Origin: Pedobacter sp. MC2016-05
GTDB lineage: Bacteria > Bacteroidota > Bacteroidia > Sphingobacteriales > Sphingobacteriaceae
DNA length: 64,000 nt
Direction of reading: 5' to 3'
Assembly: GCF_026239735.1 (NCBI RefSeq)
Contig: NZ_JAPIVT010000009.1
Location: 62,001-126,000, forward strand
Shown here: positions 29,843-38,115 of the stretch, piece by piece
Numbering within the stretch: the stretch's first letter is position 1
Layout: each line of letters starts with the position of its first letter
Translations under genes and position numbers: made by a program
Notes under the pieces: model-generated
What the model was told of the DNA's origin: nothing
Database searches by the model: none
The model's input: the letters and a program-made list of their open reading frames with translations, nothing else

Positions 29843-30413
29843 TTAAAGGAGCGAAAGTATAAAGCTGATTGGATTATGACAATATTCGAATTTTTGTCTA
29901 TGGTTATGTTGTTCTAACGCAATAGTCAACTGTCTTTCTATACCTTTTTCAGAAATACCTTGTTTTAAAAAACAATCTTTATTAGAACGATTTTAATTTC
30001 GACTTAATCAAAAATTTCCCGGTATCGACCTTGAAGATCTTCATAAACTCATTTAAGATGGATCTAAGTTCACTAGTCACATTGTTAAATGAGGGTTCTG
30101 TCGTTCCCTGGCTATAAATAAAAGATTTCCCTAAGTAAAGATTTCGCAGCACATTAGCTACGTTATGTTTGATAGCAGCATTGAGTTAAGATTTAAGGGT
30201 GATAATGTTGAGTTCCATGCGTTTCTGCGAGATCCAGGTAAAGACACCTTGTATACCATCCATGCTTGCATCGTGATCTTCCAGAATTTTACAGGCAGCA
30301 AGATACATTTGCAGACCGATGTCTGAGGTAAATCTCCTCGAAAGCTTCCCTGTCGCGCTGTTTTCACAGCGTGAGGAACTCAATATCTGAAAACCCCTTT
30401 TAGACCTAATCAT
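29843..30413 (-). pseudogene. Broken gene of unknown family
   Basis: Starting at ATG 30411-30413 the minus frame reads a protein-like sequence (TSDIGLQMYLAACKILEDHD, GVFTWISQKRMELNIITLKS) to a TAA at 30186-30188. It then continues in the same frame for 68 more codons (AAIKHNVANVLRNLYLGKSF, SELRSILNEFMKIFKVDTGK) to TAA at 29982-29984. A neighbouring frame takes over (GISEKGIERQLTIALEQHNH) and ends at 29843-29845. One premature stop and one frameshift would join these into a protein of about 190 residues. I do not recognise the family. Confidence 0.45.
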
Positions 30414-30835
30414 TTGTTGAATTCAAATCCAATAACCTTTGCAAAAACGGCTGTCGATATAAGAAAAATTAAATCCAATCATGCGACATAAACTGCAACA
30501 TAAATGGTTTCTCAATTTTATCTGATATTATTCCTAATAAGCCTTGCACTAATCAATCCTGTATGTTTTTAAGCGTGAAATAAACCTAATGGAGATTGGT
30601 CTTACTCCCCTAATGCTTCTATATGTATTGAGTGGATTAGCTAAAGTTTTTATTATCAACTATGATACATAATGCATTTGACAAATATTATGGGCAATTG
30701 AACTAGTATTGTCATCAGGCGCGGAGTGCGACCGGAAAACTTTCTGAGTTAAAAAGGTGGCTAAAAAGCCAACTTTTTAACTCAGATGGAATGTTCCAAA
30801 TGTTGCATATTTTGATCTTAGCCAGAACATCATAA
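30414..30835. other. Intergenic between two broken genes
   Basis: AT-rich with no convincing coding frame. Its one clear feature is the long inverted repeat at 30743-30786, described separately. Confidence 0.4.
30743..30786. repeat. Long near-perfect inverted repeat (hairpin)
   Basis: Two 20-base arms, TCTGAGTTAAAAAGGTGGCT and its near reverse complement, flank an AAAA loop with a single mismatch. The right arm carries a run of five T. It lies about 50 bases upstream of the SIR2-like remnant. It could be a terminator or the end of a lost mobile element. Confidence 0.6.
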
Positions 30836-31751
30836 ACATTATTCAACAATCAACATGAAAATTTTGCGCTCTTGATCGGCAATGACATTAATAATATTAA
30901 ATCTGGCAAAAGCTGGAAAGAGCTACTAGATGACATTACCATATATTGTGGCGTTAGCCACATCAATAGAGCGGAAAAACCATTTCCCATTTTATATGAG
31001 AAATATTTCTAAGTGCGATACGCACAAAAATGATGGATGAAAAGGTATTACAAACCTGTATAGCAAAAATTGTAGGAAAATAGAACAAAACGATTCATGA
31101 GGGAATAAGGGCCTTAGCTGTACCATATATTATGACCACGAATTATGAATTTTCTATTTAAGGCGATACACCTAAAAACAATAGTAGCCAGGTTGTGGAG
31201 AGACTTTAAAGCGTTTTCAGAATGCATGAGATGGATGGCACAACTTATTGGCACCTGCATTAGAGATTGCAACAATCCAATGTCAATAACTTTGGGGTAC
31301 GAGCACTACTGCGAGGAGTTAAAAAATATGCGAAACTACACCATTTCTGGAACTTCTTATAAAACTGAAAGGTGTTTTAAAAGAGGCTTTGGTTAGGAGA
31401 TTGGCAGATGAAGGTCAAATCAACTATCAATCTTGGATAGACTTGTTCTTTACTAAAGGTGTATACATATTTGGATTAGGACTGGATTTTGTTGAGTCTG
31501 ACCTTTGGTGGCTTCTCACCTATCGAGCCAGAAGCAAATACTATAAAAACAAATTTCACGTAAAAAACAAAATATCATATTTTATCCCTGAAGAATATGA
31601 AGCCAGGTCAAAATCAAAGTTGGAAGTTATGAGGGCAAATGATGTCAATGTTGTAGTGTTTGATAAAGCCAAAGGATTGCCATTTTATAGTGAGATAATG
31701 AATAGGCTCGGCAAAATTGAAAGACTATGTTCATTTCCGATGATTGACTGA
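30836..31751 (+). pseudogene. Degenerate SIR2-like domain gene
   Basis: Pieces in all three plus frames line up with a SIR2-like protein of the kind found in bacterial defence systems. The NAD-site start is FALLIGNDINNI, followed by SWKELLDDI (about 30857-31013). MTTNYE at about 31131-31148 matches the usual TTNYD/TTNFD. SITLGYEHYCEELKNMRNYT lies at about 31281-31340. The last 120 codons (31389-31751) are intact: SWIDLFFTKGVYIFGLGLDF, then LWWLLTYRARSKYY, the C-terminal hallmark of this family. Several stops and frameshifts separate the pieces, so no full protein can be made. The family call rests on motif recognition only. Confidence 0.65.
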
Positions 31752-32079
31752 GACCTTAAAGACTATTGATGAATTCTTTTGAGTTCAATTGAAAGAACTT
31801 CATCAACTCTATCACAAATCTCTTGAATATTTGTGAATACCTATTTTTAGCGGTTTGCAGGTTAATGACGGCTGAATCTTGATTTCAAAGGATAGTTTGA
31901 TTTACAATATTGGAATAGTAATATTTTTTGATTTTAGCTTAGGCTTGATACGATATGAATATTGGATATCGCGACGTTCTAACTAGGTACAATAAATTAC
32001 TACTTGATAAGATAAGTCAAATCCTACAGGTGTGTGCCGACTTGATTTGACTTATTTTTAACCTATCTAATTAGACTTT
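31752..32079. other. Intergenic between two converging broken genes
   Basis: No coding frame is visible. The stretch ends in a strong inverted repeat (32012-32055) that separates the plus-strand SIR2-like remnant from a minus-strand remnant. Confidence 0.4.
32012..32060. terminator. Bidirectional terminator candidate
   Basis: A perfect 12-base inverted repeat, ATAAGTCAAATC at 32012-32023 and GATTTGACTTAT at 32044-32055, has a 20-base loop and is followed by TTTTA on the plus strand. It lies between converging gene remnants and still looks functional. Confidence 0.5.
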
Positions 32080-32547
32080 TCAGCCTGCTGAAGCCTGAGC
32101 TGCTAATTGGACTACATAACCGACTAGGAAAGAATTTACCAAAGAAATCGCGTAATCACGCTCTATAGGCAAGATATTAGGACTTAGTAATTCCTCATCA
32201 ATATATGTTTCTGCATTCCACAGCATACGAGTCAATCCGTTATTTTCTGGTTCAATACGTTCAAATATTCGATCAAATGATCGATTTGCCGCGGTAATAA
32301 ATTCTCACGATCTAACTTATCCAAAGGTAATGAAGAGATTTTTGTGCCAGAGTTATTTACCGGACGGTAAATTTGGTCCTCCTCATCAAAGTATCTTTCA
32401 CTAGGCAATACCCGATAATCGTCATAATAAACCTCTTGTTCCCTTTACTGGTAAACATTAACTTTTCTATCAGATGCGGATTGCAACCATTCATAAAATA
32501 ATTCCGAAGTAACTCGCGAGCCAACTGTTAATCTATATAGGAATAGT
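32080..32547 (-). pseudogene. Broken gene of unknown family
   Basis: The minus strand gives a protein-like frame (VTSELFYEWLQSASDRKVNV) up to a premature stop. It continues in the same frame (YYDDYRVLPSERYFDEEDQI, GTKISSLPLDKLDREN), and after a single frameshift it goes on (FDRIFERIEPENNGLTRMLW, NAETYIDEELLSPNILPIER) to TGA at 32080-32082. One stop and one frameshift therefore interrupt a C-terminal segment of about 150 residues. I cannot name the family. It lies directly downstream of the serine protease gene in the same direction. Confidence 0.45.
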
Positions 32548-32555
32548 TTATTTTA

Positions 32556-34235
32556 TTATGTTTTTTGAAAAGAGTGAGCTAAAAACTTCCAGATGCACGC
32601 TGCAGGCAAAATCAAAACGGATGTTCTGCTGTGCCGGGCAATATTAACTCCGCAAAACCTGCCTGTGCGATCGAATACCGGGCTTCCACATTCACTACTT
32701 TCTATTGTCGCATCGCCGACAAGGACATTATCAAAACCATCGGAACGTTCACTCCTTCCCCCGGAAAATGCGTATGATGCGTGGTTTAGCATAGGTTGTC
32801 CTTCCAAATAGGTTTCAACTGTAAAAGGCATACCCTTCCGAATGATATCGAGCTTAACCAAATCCCCCGCGTAATTAGTCAAAAAGGCATTAATGAAATC
32901 CTCAGGTTTGGTAATGCGTCTTCCTTCTACATTTAAAATATGATCATCTCGCATCAGTTTTGAGGAGATGGCTTTATTTAAAGGTACATCGGTAATGACA
33001 ATTTTTCCATCCTGATATCTAGCACTGACGTCCAAATACCCAATGCTATTTTGTGGAGGTAGCTTCCCAGCGAAATTACTAATAATCCCTGTTTTTTTGA
33101 ATTTGTTCGGAAGAACTGAAATTATGATTTTGCCGATATAGCTTTCGTCATTAGCGTGGGAAGCTTGTTGAACCTTTAATCTTATCCCACTACCTATTTT
33201 TAGATTTGGTTTCAATAATATCAGATCGGTCGTTCTTTCCCTGCTGATGACCTTACATTCATAGATTTTTCCATTAAGCAAAATACGGGGACTGACTGCA
33301 ACCATGGAACTTTTACTGATCAGATAATTCTTATTTCTGAAACGAACCCACGTACCCATGATTTTTCTTACTTGATCACCATCATTACTCAAAATTGTCG
33401 CCACGCTCTTATCCAATTTGGACCTTATTTTTAGCACAGAGTGGATAGAAGGAAATGGTTGCATCTTGGGATTTGGCTCCAACAGTCTCAAGGTGTCCGG
33501 CACAGGCAATTGCTGATAATCTATTGGCTTATTCAGCGCTGTCCAATATCTTCGAAAAGAATCCACGGGAATGTCGAAATTTTGAGATTCATGCTCTTTT
33601 ATTCTGCTATGTATTCCAATAAGTTGTCCTTTTAAATCGAATAATCCCCCACCGGAATCACCGGGCTCCATTTTAGCAGAAGATTGGATAAAGCCTTCTG
33701 CTGTACGTGTATTGGAAATCCTACCATAACGTACATTGGGTGTTGACAATAGGAATGAAGAAGGATAGGAAATGCTTAGGACAGGTTGATTTAAAACCAT
33801 TTCGCTACCATTGGCCATTGGTGCACAGGCAAATTTTTCTCTTTCTATAATTTTAATTACACCCATATCATATACAGCTTTGTTTTCATCCCTTCCTATA
33901 CGTCCTAAAGGTAGGGCTGTATACCTTCTGCCATCTACAAATCTAACCTGATAAACCTGGTTTACATTAATTGCATGAGCAGCGGTTAAGATATGCCCTT
34001 GTTCTGACACAATAACACCACTAAAGCCATCAGATTCAAATACTCCAACTGGCTTTTCATTTTTTACCGTATCCCAGGCGATGACAAATACGCTAAAGGG
34101 CGTTGACACCCGTATACCTTGGGAAATAAAATCTTCAAGTTTTCTGATTTTAAGAGGGTGTTGAGCCGATACTGTCGAACCGATAAGCAAAAGCAATAAA
34201 GCAAAAGTGATGCTTGATTTAAAGTTAATCATCAT
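32556..34235 (-). CDS. Exported trypsin-like serine protease with PDZ region and a degenerate second protease domain
   Basis: This 559-residue protein begins with a signal peptide (FALLLLLIGSTVSAQ). Residues 45-235 form a trypsin-like domain with an intact triad: H87 in LTAAHA, D123 in VYDMGVI and S194 in EPGDSGGGLF. A second region at about 285-555 looks like another copy of the fold. The His site reads YLISKSSMVAVS, with no His, and the nucleophile region reads SSECGSPVFDRTGRFCGVN, with Cys in the Ser position. A PDZ-like stretch (SKLMRDDHILNVEGRRITKP) lies inside it at about 425-445. It is the last gene of the SusCD-linked operon, overlapping the esterase gene by 4 bases. It should act in the periplasm or outside. 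Confidence 0.82.
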   Translation of the reverse strand: MMINFKSSITFALLLLLIGSTVSAQHPLKIRKLEDFISQGIRVSTPFSVFVIAWDTVKNEKPVGVFESDGFSGVIVSEQGHILTAAHAINVNQVYQVRFVDGRRYTALPLGRIGRDENKAVYDMGVIKIIEREKFACAPMANGSEMVLNQPVLSISYPSSFLLSTPNVRYGRISNTRTAEGFIQSSAKMEPGDSGGGLFDLKGQLIGIHSRIKEHESQNFDIPVDSFRRYWTALNKPIDYQQLPVPDTLRLLEPNPKMQPFPSIHSVLKIRSKLDKSVATILSNDGDQVRKIMGTWVRFRNKNYLISKSSMVAVSPRILLNGKIYECKVISRERTTDLILLKPNLKIGSGIRLKVQQASHANDESYIGKIIISVLPNKFKKTGIISNFAGKLPPQNSIGYLDVSARYQDGKIVITDVPLNKAISSKLMRDDHILNVEGRRITKPEDFINAFLTNYAGDLVKLDIIRKGMPFTVETYLEGQPMLNHASYAFSGGRSERSDGFDNVLVGDATIESSECGSPVFDRTGRFCGVNIARHSRTSVLILPAACIWKFLAHSFQKT

Positions 34236-35434
34236 TTACGCAATTTGGATTTAAATGATTTTTTTTCGTTTACCTTATGGTTGCTTATTACCAGTTTAGT
34301 ACTGAAAATAAGCCTGGGATCCTGATACTGCTTTACGGATTGCTTTATCGTTTCAAAGTTGCGATTGAGCTTTTTGTGAAAAAGAATCTTTCCATCTTCA
34401 ATGATTGTAATCGGCTGATCAAGATTTACCAGTACATCATTTAAGTTGATTTCAAGTACGTCGAAGGAGTTATGTGATATGGTAATGATGTTGCCTTTAC
34501 GACTGACCTCAGCAGCATCTCCAACTTTAGCCGATTCAAGAGGAGCCGATAGCCAATAAAAGCGGCTTTGCAAGCGGTTATCCTGTACCCAAACAACCTT
34601 CTCTGGAAAAGTATGCCGTATATATCCGGACATCCAGGAAATTGCGATAGTATCCTGATGATCTAACCAGTGAGGCTTATCCGGATACAAATGAAACTGA
34701 TGATCGAAGCCCTTAGTGTCCGATCGATGTAAGCTGTCAAGCTTCTTATTGTATTTAATGGCAAGCTTATTTCTATTGTAGGCAGAATCTAGGCCACCAA
34801 TGAATATTGAGAATGGCAAGTTGCGTAAATTACGCATTTCAGCATCACCTGGATGTCCGGCCATCATCGATGCGGCAGCAAAGCGGTCGGCCATTCGGGG
34901 AGCCAATTGAAATACCCCGTCTCCTCCGGCTGAATAGCCCATGATGTAAACTTTATCAGGATCTACATCTTCCATGACAACACTGTAGCGAATGAGTGAA
35001 TCGATGAAATTATCGATATGATCTTCGTGCCAGAGGTTCCAGGTATTTGTAGGCGCCCGGGGTACAATAACCAATCCCTCTTTGATATTATAAAGTGTAC
35101 GCTGATTTTCCCATTGCTGATCATTGACTGCAACGGGGGCGTTTCCTCCCCCATGTAGGGAAATATACAAACTTCTTCCAGCGGGTGGTTTTGTTCCAAA
35201 AACCCGGTAGGCAATGGCCATCTGATATTGTTTAAATTTGATTACGCCCTCATTCCATACTTTCCTGGCAGCGGGCGTTAAAATTTGCTTTTCTTTATTC
35301 CACTGCTGAACTGCGAACTTGTCTGCTTCGATGCGACTCATGCTTTTCTGCGCTGCGCAGGTACCGCCGACTAACGCTAATAGCAATAAGCATTTTAACT
35401 TCAACGGGAGAAGGCTTTTATTTTTCAAATTCAT
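34232..35434 (-). CDS. Exported alpha/beta hydrolase, esterase/depolymerase-like
   Basis: This 400-residue protein has a signal peptide (CLLLLALVGGTCAAQ), an oxyanion-type HGGG at 94-97 and the nucleophile elbow GYSAGGDG with S168. A probable catalytic Asp lies in FIGGLDSAYN and a His in DKPHWLDHQDT. The arrangement resembles bacterial esterases and polyhydroxybutyrate-depolymerase-like proteins. It probably cleaves an ester or amide in the periplasm. It starts 4 bases after a MutS-like gene and overlaps the protease, so all three should be on one transcript. The natural substrate is unknown, and homologues with this exact length and tail may have a narrower name. Confidence 0.8.
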   Translation of the reverse strand: MNLKNKSLLPLKLKCLLLLALVGGTCAAQKSMSRIEADKFAVQQWNKEKQILTPAARKVWNEGVIKFKQYQMAIAYRVFGTKPPAGRSLYISLHGGGNAPVAVNDQQWENQRTLYNIKEGLVIVPRAPTNTWNLWHEDHIDNFIDSLIRYSVVMEDVDPDKVYIMGYSAGGDGVFQLAPRMADRFAAASMMAGHPGDAEMRNLRNLPFSIFIGGLDSAYNRNKLAIKYNKKLDSLHRSDTKGFDHQFHLYPDKPHWLDHQDTIAISWMSGYIRHTFPEKVVWVQDNRLQSRFYWLSAPLESAKVGDAAEVSRKGNIITISHNSFDVLEINLNDVLVNLDQPITIIEDGKILFHKKLNRNFETIKQSVKQYQDPRLIFSTKLVISNHKVNEKKSFKSKLRK

Positions 35435-35438
35435 ATAT

Positions 35439-36758
35439 TTAATTCTTTAGTAGTTCCAGGATACCTTCATTTTCAATGATTATCATACCTTGTCTGTCAC
35501 TCGTAATTCCCGGCATTAATTTGTATGGGTAGGTGGGTTTATTTCCAGACATCACTGTCGGCATATAAGCAAACTTTATAGAGTTGCTTCCTTTTAATGC
35601 TTCGCCAACTTCGATTATATGTGTAGAAACTATGAAGGCCGTTTTACTATACCTCGCAAACGCTTCAGTAACTGCTAATGTAGCGTCATATGCATCTTTA
35701 ACATTAGTACCTTTGAACAATTCATCAAAGAGGACCACGAAACATTTGCCGCTTGCTACCTGCAGGGCCGCATTTTTCACCCGCAATACTTCGGCGTAGA
35801 AATGGCTATAGCCAGTCTGAAGGTTGTCGGAGACATTTATTGAGGTATATAAGCCGTCACGCACAGAAAAAATGATTTCATTAGCGGCTACGGGAAACCC
35901 CATATGCGCAAGGTAAACTGCAATACCTAAAGATTTCATTATCGTTGATTTACCTGCCATGTTTGCTCCGGTGAGAAAAAGTAAATTTGCATCATGATCG
36001 AACATCAAGTCATTACCCACTGCTTTTTTCAAAGCAGGATGTCTCAGCCCGGTAACTTTCAATACATTTTTTTCTTTATCCAATGCATCTGCATAGGAAC
36101 AGCCCATTATCTTTCCGAGCCTGGCTACAGTAGAATAAACATCAATCGCGTAAAGGATTTCAAATACCTTCCTAAGAGAAGTATGTAACTTCTGTTTTAG
36201 GAGCTGGTCATAAAGCGCCAACTGATAAGGCTCAAATTCTCCATTAGGATGTGGAGCAATTAATTTAATTAAAAAAGGGTTATTGAGTATTTCATTGAGT
36301 GTGTTTTTTTCCTTTTCAAATGGGGAATGTAATTGATCGGTAAGAACTGCTGACAATTCTTTGGCGTATCTAAGGACGCTCATTGTTGACTTCAACCCGG
36401 CTACAAGTTCACCATAACGCTCATCCCGGATCAATATTGACTGGCCTTTTCGAATAAAAGATGTAAGTACAGCAACAATAAGCATTTTTGGACTTTCTAT
36501 TGCCAGATAATTTTCAGCAGATTGGAAATACTTCCTTTCAAGTTTAAAGTCGATGTCCTTTTGTTCAAAATAACGGAAAATATCTCTTCGCTCATTGATT
36601 TCAACTGCGGTGATCATCGGGTTTAGGAACATCGATAACAAGAGCTGTTCTCCCCCGTCAGTCTTCGTTTTATTAAATAAGCTAAAAACTGATCCAGGTG
36701 TATATTTACCGAGCAGGTTTAAGTCGTCCTGCGTTTGTTTGTCAACGATTAAACTCAT
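35439..36758 (-). CDS. MutS-domain V ATPase paralogue 1, lacking mismatch-recognition domain
   Basis: This 439-residue protein has a C-terminal MutS-type ATPase: Walker A TGANMAGKST at 263-272, the DNLQTGYSHFYAEV segment at about 311-324, Walker B VVLFDELFKGTN at 341-352 and the conserved STH at 378-380. Residues 1-250 resemble the MutS core/lever helices. The mismatch-binding and connector domains of true MutS (about 850 residues) are absent, so ordinary mismatch repair is unlikely. It overlaps its paralogue by 4 bases; the two have Walker motifs at identical positions and probably form a heterodimer. The role next to transport and hydrolase genes is unknown. Confidence 0.85.
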   Translation of the reverse strand: MSLIVDKQTQDDLNLLGKYTPGSVFSLFNKTKTDGGEQLLLSMFLNPMITAVEINERRDIFRYFEQKDIDFKLERKYFQSAENYLAIESPKMLIVAVLTSFIRKGQSILIRDERYGELVAGLKSTMSVLRYAKELSAVLTDQLHSPFEKEKNTLNEILNNPFLIKLIAPHPNGEFEPYQLALYDQLLKQKLHTSLRKVFEILYAIDVYSTVARLGKIMGCSYADALDKEKNVLKVTGLRHPALKKAVGNDLMFDHDANLLFLTGANMAGKSTIMKSLGIAVYLAHMGFPVAANEIIFSVRDGLYTSINVSDNLQTGYSHFYAEVLRVKNAALQVASGKCFVVLFDELFKGTNVKDAYDATLAVTEAFARYSKTAFIVSTHIIEVGEALKGSNSIKFAYMPTVMSGNKPTYPYKLMPGITSDRQGMIIIENEGILELLKN

Positions 36759-38107
36759 ATCAATTTATTATTTGATTTTACTAATCCTGCATTCAAGATA
36801 TCCAGAATGCCTTCATTTCTGATGATAATCATACCATGTCTGTCCGCAGTCAAACCTGATTGAAGCTTGTAGGTATAACTAGGTTTTGTTCCTTCCATTG
36901 TTGTTGGAAGATAGGTGAAGTTAATCTTGTCACTCTGCTCCTTGAGTACCTCGCCAGCTTCGATGATATGGGTAGAAATTACGAATAAACTATCCGGTTT
37001 ACTGGCAAAAGCGGCTGTGAAGGCTATAGTGGCTTCGCACGCGTCTTTGACATTTGTCCCTCTAAACATCTCATCAAAGAGCACAAACAATCTTTTACCC
37101 ATCTTTAATTCCGAGGCAATCTTTTTTGCACGAAGCACTTCAACATAAAAATGACTTGCACCCATACCCAGATTGTCCGGGAGGTTAATGGTAGTATATA
37201 TCCCATCCAAGGCAGTAAATTCCATTTTTGCTGCCGGCACGGGGAAGCCCATATGAGCGAGAAATATTGCGATACTTACAGCTTTCATAAAAGTTGATTT
37301 CCCTGCCATGTTTGCTCCGGTAAGAAAAACAACATTCTTTTCACCACTCATCGATATGGAATTTGGGACAGCATTTTGAAGGTGAGGATGATAAACTTCA
37401 TCAATTTTGATCATAACTTTCTCTCCAGGAAAGGCTGTCGGGAAAACAAATCCCCTTTCCTTTGCCACTTTAGCGATTGAATAATAAACATCAAGTGTGT
37501 ACAGCGATTCCAAAAGTGTTAATACAGCATCCCTCCTGGCAAACCTTAACGTTTCATCATATGAGATAAGCTGTTGTTTCGTGAGTTTGTGACTTTTAGG
37601 TATGCTTATCATGTCAATGAAGTGTTCAGACGCTAAAATGCCCGCAATAGTTTTTTTCTCAGAAAGATAAGGATGGCTGTCTTCCAGTACGAGGGTGTCT
37701 ATAAACAGCTTAAATTCGCGTATTAACGTACCGATAGCTGAAATCCCGTTGTGTATCGCTGTCGTCTGCACATCAGGTGCGACAAAATCACCAATGCGTT
37801 TCGCAACTGACTGATCATAAGCTGATAGCTTACTCCTCGAATCAGTATTATTGATATAGGTTTCGATAGCACTAAGCTGTTCGGTAGATATAGGGAAGTT
37901 TTCCGCACGACCCGCAAAATACTGAATGCTTTGGCTACGCTGGTTTATTTTTTCATAATCACCAATAGGGTTTAAAAACATTTCTTCCAAGATAGTAGCA
38001 CCGCCATGTGTCCGGGTACTATTAAAAATTTCATATATCGAATTACTTCCCTGTGTGCCAAAAAGGTTAAGGTCATTAATAGTCTGCTGGTCTGTATTTA
38101 AAGGCAT
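36755..38107 (-). CDS. MutS-domain V ATPase paralogue 2, lacking mismatch-recognition domain
   Basis: This 450-residue paralogue of the next gene has Walker A TGANMAGKST at 263-272, NLGMGASHFYVEVLRAKK at about 312-329, Walker B FVLFDEMFRGTN at 341-352 and STH at 378-380. It also lacks the mismatch-recognition domain. The start region NDLNLFG is shared with the paralogue (DDLNLLG), which supports tandem duplication. It begins 8 bases after the permease/GldG gene. A MutS-like pair in an operon with a SusC/SusD importer and an ABC exporter is unexpected, and its function cannot be inferred from sequence. Confidence 0.85.
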   Translation of the reverse strand: MPLNTDQQTINDLNLFGTQGSNSIYEIFNSTRTHGGATILEEMFLNPIGDYEKINQRSQSIQYFAGRAENFPISTEQLSAIETYINNTDSRSKLSAYDQSVAKRIGDFVAPDVQTTAIHNGISAIGTLIREFKLFIDTLVLEDSHPYLSEKKTIAGILASEHFIDMISIPKSHKLTKQQLISYDETLRFARRDAVLTLLESLYTLDVYYSIAKVAKERGFVFPTAFPGEKVMIKIDEVYHPHLQNAVPNSISMSGEKNVVFLTGANMAGKSTFMKAVSIAIFLAHMGFPVPAAKMEFTALDGIYTTINLPDNLGMGASHFYVEVLRAKKIASELKMGKRLFVLFDEMFRGTNVKDACEATIAFTAAFASKPDSLFVISTHIIEAGEVLKEQSDKINFTYLPTTMEGTKPSYTYKLQSGLTADRHGMIIIRNEGILDILNAGLVKSNNKLI

Positions 38108-38115
38108 ATAATATC

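Noticed and set aside
35439..38107. Mismatch-repair mutS
   Set aside because: The proteins have only the lever and ATPase parts of MutS and lack the mismatch-binding domain, so the symbol would mislead.
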